Shown here in pieces: positions 10,885 to 20,580 of a stretch of DNA of 64,000 nucleotides. The stretch is from NCBI RefSeq assembly GCF_905171775.1, contig NC_053497.1, positions 39,593,781 to 39,657,780 of the forward strand. The letters are read 5' to 3'. Every line of letters begins with the position of its first letter. The first letter of the stretch is position 1. A program made the translations under genes and the position numbers. This stretch comes from Rana temporaria (lineage: Eukaryota; Chordata; Amphibia; Anura; Ranidae). The notes under the pieces were generated by a model, which made no database searches, had not been told where the DNA came from, and was given only the letters and a program-made list of their open reading frames with translations.

Positions 10885-13116
10885 GGTAATGAATGAATGA
10901 AAAACTTATAAAGCGCGGCGCATGCGAACTGAATCGCTTCTGGGCGCTAGTTGTTCGTGTCTCATGACATCAAAAGAGCAGAGTTTTGATTCGTCTTCTG
11001 AAAGTCAGGTGGTCTTCCTCCAACCGAATGCTGGTTGGTAAAGCGTTCCATAGTCTAGGACCCTGAAAAGCAAACCTTCTTTCTCCTTTGGACTTGTATT
11101 TGGTTTTTGGTACCCTGACCAGATTTTTGTCGGTGGATCGCAGAACGCGATTCGAATTGTGAGGTTCTATCTTGTCGCAAAGATATTGCGGAGCCTTCCC
11201 ATGGATGCACTTATGTGTCAGGCAGAGTGCTTTAAATGCAATTCTGTCTTTTACTGGCAGCCAGTGAAGGGTTCTCAACGAAGGTGAGATTGATTCCCAT
11301 TTTTTTTTCCCAGTCACCAGTCTGGCGGCCGTATTCTGAACGACTTGCAGACGGGAGATTTGGTACTTTGGGAGTCCGAGGTACAGGGCGTTAGCATAGT
11401 CCAGTCTGGAATTCACGATTGTTCCCACCACGACTGCTACGTCTTCTTTGGGGATAAATGGAATAAGTCTGCGTAGTAGGCGCAACAGATGGTGCGCTCC
11501 GCTGACTACTGACCCTATTTGTGCGTCCATTGTCATGAAGGTGTCGAAGATGACCCCGAGACTTTTGACTTTGGAGCTAGGGGTGATGATTTGGCCCAGA
11601 ATGGGCGGGGGTGTCCAGGTTGTTGCCAGTTGACTCTTTCGGCTGGCGTGAAACATAAGGAGTTCTGTTTTTGAACTGTTGAGTTTAAGATAACTCTTAG
11701 TCATCCAGTTTTCTATCAAAGAGAGACATTTCTCTAAACTGAGATGATGATCCTTTTTGTTGCAGATGCGAAAATACAGTTGCGTATCGTCTGCATAAGA
11801 GTGATAGAGTAGTTCTTGGCTACTGATAATATCAAAGAGAGGGCGAAGATAGATGTTGAAAAGCACTGGTGACAGGGGGGATCCTTGGGGGACTCCACAT
11901 GACACCGTGTGCTTTTCCGACGTGAAACAACCCAATTTAACTGTTTGTGATCGGTTTTCAAGAAAGGAAGAAAACCATGGTAAATCACCTTCTGCGACTT
12001 CTGCTACCTTGGCTAGTCGCATCAGTAACAGTTTGTGGTCTACCGTGTCAAAGGCTGCGCTTAGGTCCAGCAGAACCAGGAGACAAGATTCTCCTTCGTC
12101 TGCGGCCTCGAGGGCATCGTCCCATATTTTGAGTAAGGCCGTTTCTGTCCCGTGTCCGGGACGGAAGCCTGATTGTAATGGATCCAGTAGATTGTGGGTA
12201 TCTAGATGCTGTTGCAGCTGTTGTACCACTACTTTCTCCATTATCTTGGAGAGAACATTTAGGCCTGTTATGGGACGGCGGTGAGTTGGGTCCTTGGGAT
12301 CCAGGTTAGGTTTTTTCAAGATGGGCTGGATTGTGCCCTCTTTCAACAGGGATGGCACTGTGCCTTCCTTAAATGACTGGTTTATAAGCTGTGTGATGGG
12401 TGGTGCCAGGATGTCGGCACATTCCTTCAGCAGTTTGGTGGGGATGATATCATTGGGTGATGTGCTGTTCCGCAAAGCACCAATGATATTTTTTGTGGTA
12501 TCGATGGAGATCGGTTCCAGAGTGAACTTTGTTGATTGTAGAGCATTTCTGTGGGTGTTTTGTGGTTGATTGACGGTGGGGCTGAGGGGGGTATTGTTTT
12601 GCATGATGCTTTCCCGGATTCTTTCAATTTTGTTGATGAAGAAATCCGATAGTTCATTGCAGAACTCTTGGGTGTCTGAGTTGGGGACTTCAAGACATCC
12701 TGGGTTCATGGTCTGGGTGACCATCTTGAAGAGTTCGCGGGGGCGGTTTAAGGCGCTGTTAATCGCCATAGAAAAATGATGTTTCTTGGCTTTGAAGATT
12801 TCTTTATGATATCGTGTTGTTATTGCCTTGTAGATGATGAGGTTATCCTCTGAAGGGCTTCTTTTCCAGGCGGCTTCCGCCCTTCTGCGCTCTTGCTTCA
12901 GAAGCGACAGCTGGTTGTTGAACCAGCCGGACTTTCTTTTTTGGATGCAGGCTTTGCGTTTCGGTGCTACTAAATCGGCTGACTGTAGCAGGGCTGCGTT
13001 TATGGCATCCAGTGTATCTGCGGCTGTTTGATGTGGATGGATTGTTTTGATTCTGTTTCCCAAGGTAGATTTGAAGATAAATGGTAATCCCACCATTTAT
13101 GCTTATAGGTACCATT
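10885..13116 (-). mobile_element. L2-clade-like LINE, 5'-truncated
   Basis: The minus strand carries a long reverse-transcriptase frame followed by a short 3' untranslated region. That region ends in CGCTTTATAAG and a short (TTCA)n tail at 10885-10900, a tail type typical of the L2 clade rather than a poly-A tail. The part that would encode the apurinic-type endonuclease is absent, so the copy is truncated at about 13097-13116, as is usual for LINEs. A hAT element begins at 13125. Confidence 0.85.
10970..13096 (-). CDS. LINE ORF2 fragment: reverse transcriptase, L2-like, no endonuclease domain
   Basis: This is an uninterrupted 708-aa frame for the reverse-transcriptase part of a LINE ORF2 protein, which copies element RNA at the target site. 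Residues 1-200 are the linker that normally follows the endonuclease. Residues 245-310 hold the fingers/palm entry (IQPILKKPN, RPITGLNVLSK, LQSGFRPGHGTETAL). Motif A is at 338-354 (LLVLLDLSAAFDTVDH, catalytic Asp about 344), motif B at 400-412 (GVPQGSPLSP) and motif C at 434-437 (YADD). The C-terminal part has RLQVVQNTAARL and LHWLPV, found in L2/Rex-type elements of fish and frogs. An in-frame TAA lies directly before the ATG, so this is probably the surviving piece of a longer protein and not a natural start. All catalytic motifs look intact and there is no stop or frameshift, which suggests a young insertion. Without the endonuclease it cannot mobilise as a normal LINE. Confidence 0.9.
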   Translation of the reverse strand: MVGLPFIFKSTLGNRIKTIHPHQTAADTLDAINAALLQSADLVAPKRKACIQKRKSGWFNNQLSLLKQERRRAEAAWKRSPSEDNLIIYKAITTRYHKEIFKAKKHHFSMAINSALNRPRELFKMVTQTMNPGCLEVPNSDTQEFCNELSDFFINKIERIRESIMQNNTPLSPTVNQPQNTHRNALQSTKFTLEPISIDTTKNIIGALRNSTSPNDIIPTKLLKECADILAPPITQLINQSFKEGTVPSLLKEGTIQPILKKPNLDPKDPTHRRPITGLNVLSKIMEKVVVQQLQQHLDTHNLLDPLQSGFRPGHGTETALLKIWDDALEAADEGESCLLVLLDLSAAFDTVDHKLLLMRLAKVAEVAEGDLPWFSSFLENRSQTVKLGCFTSEKHTVSCGVPQGSPLSPVLFNIYLRPLFDIISSQELLYHSYADDTQLYFRICNKKDHHLSLEKCLSLIENWMTKSYLKLNSSKTELLMFHASRKSQLATTWTPPPILGQIITPSSKVKSLGVIFDTFMTMDAQIGSVVSGAHHLLRLLRRLIPFIPKEDVAVVVGTIVNSRLDYANALYLGLPKYQISRLQVVQNTAARLVTGKKKWESISPSLRTLHWLPVKDRIAFKALCLTHKCIHGKAPQYLCDKIEPHNSNRVLRSTDKNLVRVPKTKYKSKGERRFAFQGPRLWNALPTSIRLEEDHLTFRRRIKTLLF

Positions 13117-13611
13117 GTCTAAGCCAGAGGTGGGCAAACTACGGCCCGGCGGACCTTTTAATCCAGCCCCCGGGCGGATCGCTAGAAATCTGAATTTGAA
13201 GTCTGAATTTGCAGCCGAAAGATTTGCGGGTGTTAGCCACACCTCTTTCCCGCCCCCCGCTGGTGCAGCCGAAGAAACCCGTGGGTGTTAGCCGCGCCTC
13301 CTTTCCCGCCCCCCGCTGATTCAGCCGAAGAAGCCATTGGAGCTGGCCACACTTCCTTTCCCGCTGACGGCATTCCCAGCCGCCCGTCACCACGTGGAGT
13401 GAGTGTCCCCGAAATCAAAAAAGTCCCCCAATTCCCACCAAGTAATGACCCGGTCCCGACTCCTCCCCTCACACTGTGCACACTGCACAGGCTGCTGTAG
13501 GAGACCCGAGACGGCCGAGGACTGCAGGCAGCAAAACACTGACAGGACAGAGATTTCATCATCATCATCATCAGGTACTTGCTTGTGGGGATGCTGGCAG
13601 CAATTGATGGC

Positions 13612-14123
13612 ACACTGGTGGCACACTGACAGCAATTGATGGCACACTGGCAGCAATTGATGGCACACTGGTGGCACACTGGCAGCAATTGATGGCACAC
13701 TGGCAGCAATTGATGGCACACTGGTGGCACACTGGCAGCAATTGATGGCACACTGGCAGCAATTGATGGCACACTGGCAGCAATTGATGGCACACTGGTG
13801 GCACACTGGCAGCAATTGATGACACACTGGTGGCACACTGGCAGCAATTGATGGCACACTGGCAGCAATTGATGGCACACTGGCAGCAATTGATGGCACA
13901 TTGGTGGCACACTGGCAGCAATTGATGGCACACTAGCAGCAATTGGTGGCACAATGGCAGCAATTGATGGCACACTGGCAGCAATTGATGGCACACTGGT
14001 GGCACACTGGCAGCAATTGATGGCACACTGGCAGCAATTGATGGCACACTGGTGGCACACTGACAGCAATTGATGGCACACTGGCAGCAATTGATGGCAC
14101 ACTGGCAGCAATTGATGGCACAC
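13612..14123. repeat. 21-bp minisatellite with interspersed 11-bp short units
   Basis: Units read GCACACTGGCAGCAATTGATG. They are interrupted at irregular spacing by a short form, GCACACTGGTG, giving a higher-order pattern. On the minus strand the repeat yields spurious low-complexity frames up to 296 aa. It lies wholly inside the hAT element. Confidence 0.95.
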
Positions 14124-14127
14124 TGGT

Positions 14128-14348
14128 TTATGTATGTCTTAGTGATTGATTAACATCACAACTTCATTGATTTGAAATTGATACCCTTATTTTTTGTATG
14201 ATTTTTGCTTTTGCTCATCACTGCCACACACATGCAGCCATGCATTGCACGTGTGTGGCAGTAATGAGCAAAACTAAAAATCATACAAAAAAAAAGCTAT
14301 CAATGAAGTTGTGATGTGAATCAATCACTAAGACAATAAGACATACAT
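14128..14348. repeat. Long inverted repeat inside the hAT element
   Basis: The left arm contains TATGTCTTAGTGATTGAT and the right arm ATCAATCACTAAGACA. Between them GTATGATTTTTG pairs with a matching AAAATCATAC. The arms are about 95-100 bp with small mismatches, and the centre lies near 14240. Confidence 0.8.
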
Positions 14349-14403
14349 AAACCATAATTTATGACACGGCATACATTGTCGTTTGGCAGGACTTTATGGG
14401 GAC

Positions 14404-14553
14404 AATGTCTGCAGTCTCTGATCCTCTCTAGTATCATGTCTGCAGTCTCTGATCCTCTCTGGTATCATGTGCGCAGTCTCTGATCCTCTCTGGTATCATG
14501 TCCGCAGTCTCTGATCCTCTCTGGTATCATGTCCGCAGTCTCTGATCCTCTCT
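14404..14553. repeat. 31-bp tandem repeat, about five units
   Basis: Five near-identical units contain GCAGTCTCTGATCCTCTCT. They differ by single bases (CTGCAG, GCGCAG, CCGCAG). The array lies inside the hAT element. Confidence 0.9.
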
Positions 14554-14843
14554 GGAAATTTTCACTAATATGAGTCACAAATAGTGAAAAATGTTCATTG
14601 TTTTGGGAAATTTTGTTTAATAAATTAAATTTTTTTTCTTGTAAGGCAACCTCACTTTTTCATTGTTTAACTATAACAAGTACTCGTACCAGTTGTCCAA
14701 CAATGATATTTACTGCTTTTTGTAAAGAAATACAATTGATTTTATGCAGTATTGAGTTTAGCCTTTTGGCCCGGCCCTCCAAAATATTTTTAGTTTCTCA
14801 TGTGGACCCATCGAAAAAATAATTGCCCAACCCTGGTCTAAGC

Positions 14844-15292
14844 AATTTCAGGTGTGATTTTACATGGCAGATTGTCTTTAAACAATATTGTGCTCTATTC
14901 TATATGCAGTTCTTTATATGACCACAAGATGGGGAAGATAGATAACCAGAAAACGACTCCTACAAACATTACCAAATCACATGACACTGACCGCTGTCTC
15001 GCTGATGGCTGACTGTTTCCTATTATTCCAATTCTACAAACCCACTGGTACCCACCGTACTAGAAAAATAAGTGGATTCATGTAATTGCTTGCTGTGGGT
15101 GGCTGTCGCTGTATTTTCTGCCACTTTTCATAAGTTATCAAAGGAAGATAAATGGAAATTTTATGAAATGATTGTAGAAAGTTTTATTTTAGTTGTTTGC
15201 TTGTCCTCAAACTTTTTTTTCCATATCTGTTTTTACTGCATAATGATGCAAACCACTAAATTTTTTTATAACTACATTTTAGTAAACATATT
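14844..15292. other. Unassigned sequence
   Basis: About 450 bp of AT-rich sequence without a recognised repeat end or exon. It is the right flank of the hAT insertion and does not look like the missing 5' part of the LINE. Confidence 0.45.
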
Positions 15293-15660
15293 CAGAGGCG
15301 GCTCTAGGCTTTGTGAGGCCTTAGGCAAAACTTGAAATGGGACCCCCACTCACGCCCATGATGGGAAAAATAATTCAAGGACAAGAGCCTCTTCCCCACA
15401 ACCCTGGCCGGTGGTTGTGGGGGTCTGCGGGCGGGTGGCTTATCAGAATCTGGAAGCCCCCTTTAACAAGGCGGCCCCCAGATCCTGCTTTTTAATAACT
15501 AGAGGGAGGGAGCCACCCAGTGATGTCACCTGGTGAACCTGCCCCCTTGTGACGTCATTGACTGAGGGCATGCTGGGTTATTGACATCACAAGGTGTGGT
15601 GTCACCGATATTCACTGGTTGTTAGGGACGCTGGTGGCCCCGCTCCTGAGTCAGGGCTCT
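15293..15660. mobile_element. hAT-like element, left end only
   Basis: CAGAGGCGGCTCTAGG at 15293 is hAT-like. The block at 15380-15490 is the reverse complement of part of the interior of the hAT at 1714-2422 (TGGTTGTGGGGGTCTGCGGG, TTATCAGAATCTGG). The right end is not identified. Confidence 0.45.
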
Positions 15661-15688
15661 TAACACTGCCTGAGCACAGCAGCATTAA

Positions 15689-16203
15689 AGCGGAGGTTCA
15701 CCCGTATATATGACTTTTTCCCCTTAGATTCCTGCTCGTTTTGTCTAGGGGAATCGGCTAGTTGTTTTAAAATATGAGCCGTACTTACCGTTTACGAGAT
15801 GCATCTTCTCCGTCGCTTCCGGGTATGGGCTGCGGGACTGGGCGTTCCTATTTTGATTGACAGTCTTCCGAGAGGCTTCGACGGTCGCATCCATCGCGTC
15901 ACGATTTTCCGAAAGAAGCCGAACGTCGGTGCGCAGGCGCAGTATAGAGCCGCACCGACGTTCGGCTTCTTTCGGCTACTAGTGACGCGATGAATGCGAC
16001 CGTCGGAAGCCTCTCGGAAGACTGTCAATCAAGAAGGAACGCCTGCTCCCGAAGACCCATACCCGGAAGCGACGGAGAAGATGCATCTCGAAAACGGTAA
16101 GTACGGCTCATATTTTAAAACAACTAGCCGATTCCCCTAGACAAAACGAGCAAGAATCTAAGGGGAAAAGATAAAAAAATAAATAAATGGGTGAACTCCC
16201 GCT
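15689..16203. mobile_element. Family A TTAA-type fold-back MITE
   Basis: TTAA lies at 15685-15688 and 16204-16207. The ends are AGCGGAGGTTCACCC and GGGTGAACTCCCGCT. Almost the entire element is one inverted repeat: GAGATGCATCTTCTCCGTCG on the left meets CGACGGAGAAGATGCATCTC on the right. The arms are roughly 240 bp and the centre is near 15945. Confidence 0.9.
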
Positions 16204-16207
16204 TTAA

Positions 16208-17170
16208 GGAACAGGCAAACAGGCAATGTTCGAGTCGAACATGAGTTCGACTCGAAGCTCATCCCTACCCGGAGGCATCTGGCTGCCAGGCTGTGTTGAG
16301 GGCATATTCAGAAGTAAGTGGGCAGCACAGGGTTGGGACTGTGGCTTGCAGTCCAACCAAAAGTGCCGGTTCTGCCGGGGGGAGAACATGTCTATGGTCG
16401 GAGGTAGAAGGGAAACTGTCGCCACGAAGGGACCAAACGACTTTACCAGGGACCACAATGCGTAACTGAAGAAAGTCCTGGAATCATATTCTCACCGAAG
16501 GGCACGGTGGAGAATCAGGAAACTTCAGGCTGTGATCAAGTCAGGGACCCAACCAGCGGAGGAGATGCACAAAGAGCAGCCTTGTGTGTCAATCCAGGGA
16601 CCGGGCTGGTTAGCAGGGATAAAGCGTGAAAAGTATCTGGAGTGTCAAGCTAGGGACCCAGCTGAGAAGTGGGGGGGACACTTGAGGGGATACCACCGCC
16701 AACCTTGGAGGAGCTCAAGGGATTCATAGTCAGTGAATCAGAGGGTCTAGTGAGAGCCCGGGAGCTCAGTATTGAAAAACTACAAGGAGCAGTTGTAGTG
16801 GAGCTGAAAGAACTGATACGTTCAGTTAGGAACTGCTAAAGGACTGTTACCATAGGAGACAGCAATCCTGCACGTGCAGAAGTGGCGCCTTGCTGGGGTC
16901 TTTCCCTGTACGGCTGTTCTCCTATTGAAGTCTCGGAGTCTGCCAATTGCGTTAAGAAATATCTAAGGGTGTTCTGGCCCTAACCCTCGTTCCACCAAAA
17001 TATATAAAAAGGACTGTGAAAATAAATAAAACCTCTTTTACATCCAAGAAGTGTCTGGCGCCCAATGATTTTCACCATCTTTGCACCCACTATGCCTCAC
17101 AACCCACCACAGATTGAAGCATGTCAGCTATCTTTGGCCTTTGAGGTTCTCATTAGTCCAAAAAAGGTAA
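16208..17170 (+). mobile_element. Possible LTR-retrotransposon remnant
   Basis: There is a TATA-like TATATAAAAA at 17001-17010 and AATAAA at 17021-17030. TGGCGCCCAATG at 17056-17067 resembles a lysine-tRNA primer-binding site. Repeated GGGACCC motifs occur at 16544, 16600 and 16645. No paired LTR, terminal TG/CA or polyprotein is visible, so this is tentative and could instead be unique DNA. A small palindrome of GTTCGAGTCGAAC type lies at 16228-16256. Confidence 0.3.
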
Positions 17171-17552
17171 GAGAAACAGGCTACATTAGTAAAACCGTAC
17201 ATATCATCAGAACCACTTTGTGCATCTAGGTGGATTATACTTTTTTTTTCAGGACAAAATAGGCTTTCATTTGGTAGTAAATGGTTATGGATATCTCCTC
17301 ATTTTGTTTTTATTACCAAATAAAAATGTGCCCAAAATAGTAAAAAAATGTTTTATTAAATTTAGCTGTATATTTCTTGTTACTACCATAACCTACCACC
17401 AAAGAACCACCCAAAATAGTTCAACACTAACCCTGGCACTGACCTCGGTCTCTTTGCTGGGAATGCTTTATGCGGTGCACTTCCAGCACAAGGGGAGATA
17501 CGCATATATGCGGCCCCATGGAAAAAAGCCCAGTGCAGTGGGGCCCTAAATA
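17171..17552. other. Unassigned sequence
   Basis: AT-rich, with no recognised element ends. It precedes a TA-flanked element. Confidence 0.4.
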
Positions 17553-18248
17553 CTGTATTTATTGGCATATAACACTCACTTTTTCACCCTGCAAATCGGT
17601 TGCAAATAGTGTGTGCGTTTTATACGCCGATACTGCAATTTGGGCTGCCTCAGAGAGAACGGGGGGGGGGGTGAGCGGCGTCAGATTACATACAGTGAGA
17701 ATCTCCTGTTTACACAGCGACCTCTGTAATGGAAGTACCATCTCCTGTGCTGGCATTGGACCAGTGTCCTGTCTATCATAGAGGCCGGTTCAAGGGGCGG
17801 GACTTTGTATTAAAGAGGCCGCCGAGTAAACAGGAGATTCTCGCTGTATGTAGTCGGACGGCGCTCATCCCGCCCCCCTCCCTGAGATGAGCATTTATCA
17901 GGTTGCATTCATGGCAATGGGGAGGCTGCAGATGGGCATTAATCAAGCTGCATTGATGGGCAATTGTGAGGCTGCAGATGGGCATTAATCAATCTACATT
18001 GATGGGCAATTGTGAGGCTGCAGATGGGCATAAATCAAGCTGCATTGATGGGCAATGGTGAGGCTGTAGATGGGCATTGATCAGGCTGCATTGATGGGCA
18101 ATTGTGAGGCTGCAGATGGGCATTGATCAGGCTGCATTGATGGGCACTGACCCTTATTTTGCTTTAAAGTTCTCTATTTAAAACTTACGTTTTTTCCTGA
18201 AACTTCCCTCTTAAAATGAAGGTGCGTGTTATATGCCGATAAATACGG
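17553..18248. mobile_element. TA-flanked (mariner-like) element with internal minisatellite
   Basis: The left end CTGTATTTATTGGCATATAA follows TA at 17551-17552. The right end reads, reverse-complemented, CCGTATTTATCGGCATATAA. A family H element has inserted at its right edge with duplication GGT, so the right-hand TA is found after that element at 18983-18984. The interior contains a tandem array (17886-18150). No transposase is present. Confidence 0.75.
17886..18150. repeat. Compound minisatellite, about 23/46-bp periodicity
   Basis: GATGGGCATTAATCAAGCTGCATT-type units (first 20 bases GATGGGCATTAATCAAGCTG) alternate with GGGCAATTGTGAGGCTGCA units. About five double units are present, within the TA-flanked element. 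Confidence 0.85.
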
Positions 18249-18249
18249 T

Positions 18250-18980
18250 GGGCCAGATTCTCAAAATAATTACGCCGGTGTATCTACAGATACACCGGCG
18301 TATTTCGAAAATCCCGCCCGCGTATCATTGTTTTGTATTCTCAAAACAAGATACGCCAGAATTAGGCTAGGATCCGACTGGTGTAAGTCACTTACACCGC
18401 CGGATCCTAAATGCAATACTACGCTGGCCGCTAGGTGGCTTTTACGTCGATTTCAGCGTCGCATATGCAAATGAGCCGAATATGCCGATTCCCGAACGTT
18501 TTTGCGCCGCTTCGCCGTAGTTTACGTCGTTTCCGTAAGCGTAAGGTTACCCCTGCTATATGAGGGGTAACCTTACGTCGGTCCGCTGTATGCCATGTTA
18601 AGTATGGCCGTCGGAACAGCGTCGGGGTTTTTCCATCATTTACGCTGTTTACGTAACTCGTCGCGAATAGGGCTGTGCGTTAATTACGTTCACGTCGCAA
18701 CCAATGTATTTACGGCGTACTACGGAGCATGCGCAGTGGCCTACGTTTAAGGCTGGCGCATGCGCAGTTCGTTCGGCACGGGGGCGCGCTTAATTTAAAT
18801 ACAAGCCGCCCCCTTTGATTTACATGGGGATACGCCGGGCCATTTAGACTACGCCGCCACAAATTACAGAGCAAGTGCTTGGAGAATACGGCACTTGCTC
18901 CAGTAAGTTGCGGCGGCGTAGTGTTAATGGCATACACTACGCCCCGCTCGTAGATACGCTGATCTACGAGAATCTGGGCC
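18250..18980. mobile_element. Family H element, copy C
   Basis: The ends are GGGCCAGATTC and, reverse-complemented, GGCCCAGATTC. The duplication GGT lies at 18247-18249 and 18981-18983. It inserted exactly at the end of the TA-flanked element and is therefore younger than it. Confidence 0.85.
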
Positions 18981-18983
18981 GGT

Positions 18984-19503
18984 ATGTGTTATGTCGACGG
19001 GAAGGGGTTAACCGGTAATTTTTTTTGTACAATTCTTCTTTAAGGGGCCATGGCCGGGGGTTGTGTCCTATGTCTACATACTTTTGCTTATGCCTTGTCC
19101 CCATTACAGAAAGTTGGGAGGTATGCCTACAGTATACCGTATTTAATTCTCAATAATTTGCCTTTTATTCTTTTCTTCTATAGGCTGCTAAAAGCCTGAT
19201 AAGGGCTACAACATGTATTGCAGGTTCAGCTGCGTGTTCTGGAACATGCACAAATGATTTGCCAAGAAAAGTTTTCCCAGGCACATTTTCTGGAACGTTT
19301 TGAAGAGCCTCCATGGGCCCCAAGTAACACAGCCACACTGCTGAGTCCAATGAAATAAACACCAATAGTAACAGAAAATAGTTTATGGAACAGAAAGGCA
19401 TAAAATCACTTTCTTTCCTTTCCTTATCATCTACCACCAAAGCTGGTCATAGAAAAAATATTTTTTTCTTATGAATAAAGACTATTTTTGAACCTGTTAC
19501 AAA
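18984..19503. other. Mostly unassigned, with a short repeat fragment
   Basis: AAAGTTGGGAGGTATG at about 19091-19106 is the reverse complement of the repeat end seen at 35208. The remainder is unrecognised, with no supported exon. Confidence 0.4.
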
Positions 19504-19726
19504 GGCTCACGCAGGGGCGGACTGACCATTCGGGCTCTCGGGCACTGCCCGAGGGCCCCATGCCACTAGGGGGTCCCCATCAGAGTTGCCAGCCTCAGTA
19601 AAACCAGGGACAGTATGTAAAAATCTGTGTTTTTTTACATCTGTCCCTGAAATGTCCCTTGCCGACATCCTTTTGGTCTAAAAATCCCAAGATGATAGCT
19701 GCCCGCCTCTCCAGTACCTTCTCAGT

Positions 19727-20461
19727 GGGGTAGATTCAGGTACATTTGCGCAGTTCTTACGAAGGCGCAGCGCACCGTTTTGCCGCTGCGCCTCCGTAAA
19801 TTACCTGCGCTACGCTTGATTCACGGATCAGTAGCTCCGTAAATTGCGTGGGCGCTCCGGAAAAATGCCCGGCGTAAGCGCGCGTAATTTAAATGATCCC
19901 ATAGGGGGCGTGGATCATTTAAATTAGGCGCATTCCCACGCCGAACGTAGTGCGCATGCTCCGTCGGGAAACTTTCCCGACGTGCATTGCGGCAAATGAC
20001 GTCGCAAGGACGTCATTTGCTTCAAAGTGAACGTAAATGGCGTCCAGCGCCATTAACGATTCACTTACGCAAACAACGTTAAATTTGAAATTTGCGACGC
20101 GGGAACGACGGGTATACGTAGCATTGGCTGCCCCTGCTAATAGCAGGAGCAGCCTTACGCGGAACCCGACGAACGGAAACAACGTAAACTGCGTACGCAG
20201 GGCTCGCGTAGGGTTGTGAATCGGCGTTAGTATGCAATTTGCATACTATACGCTGACCACTACGGGAACGCCCCCTAGCGGCCATCGTAAGAATGCAGCC
20301 TACGATATGACTGGCATAAGAGCCTTATGCTAGTCATATCTTAGGCTGCAGTCGGCGTATCGAGCTTCCTGAATCAGGAGCAGTCGATACGCCAGCACAA
20401 CTAAGCAATTGCGCTGCGTAACTATGGTTACGCAGACGCAATTGCTTGTTGAATCTACCCC
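19727..20461. mobile_element. Family H element, copy D, nested in a hAT
   Basis: The ends GGGGTAGATTC and GAATCTACCCC are perfectly matched 11-bp inverted repeats. AGT is duplicated at 19724-19726 and 20462-20464. The empty-site sequence is preserved in the hAT copy at 47496. Confidence 0.9.
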
Positions 20462-20463
20462 AG

Positions 20464-20580
20464 TGTGTGTATGTATACTGTGTGTGTGTGTGGGTGTGTG
20501 TGTGTGTACTGTGTGTCTGTATGTGTATTCTGTGTGTCTGTATACTGTGTATGTATACTGTATGTATGTGTGTATACAGT
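20464..20580. repeat. TG-rich microsatellite
   Basis: TGTGTG tracts alternate with TATACTGTG and TGTCTGTATG variants. A similar tract occurs at the same place in the hAT copy at 47496. Confidence 0.9.

Larger units (their letters stand above)
13125..14835. mobile_element. Non-autonomous hAT element, 1.7 kb, perfect 8-bp TSD
   Basis: The perfect 8-bp duplication GTCTAAGC lies at 13117-13124 and 14836-14843. The ends are CAGAGGTGGGCAAACT and, reverse-complemented, CAGGGTTGGGCAATT, a classic hAT form. In order the interior holds a unique part, a 21-bp minisatellite (13612-14123), a long hairpin (14128-14348) and a 31-bp array (14404-14553). No transposase frame remains; the long minus-strand frames are produced by the minisatellite. 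Confidence 0.9.

Noticed and set aside
13233..14123. 296-aa minus-strand Cys/His-rich frame resembling a zinc-binding repeat protein
   Set aside because: It is a translation of the 21-bp minisatellite. Equivalent frames exist in the other phases and there is no non-repeat domain.
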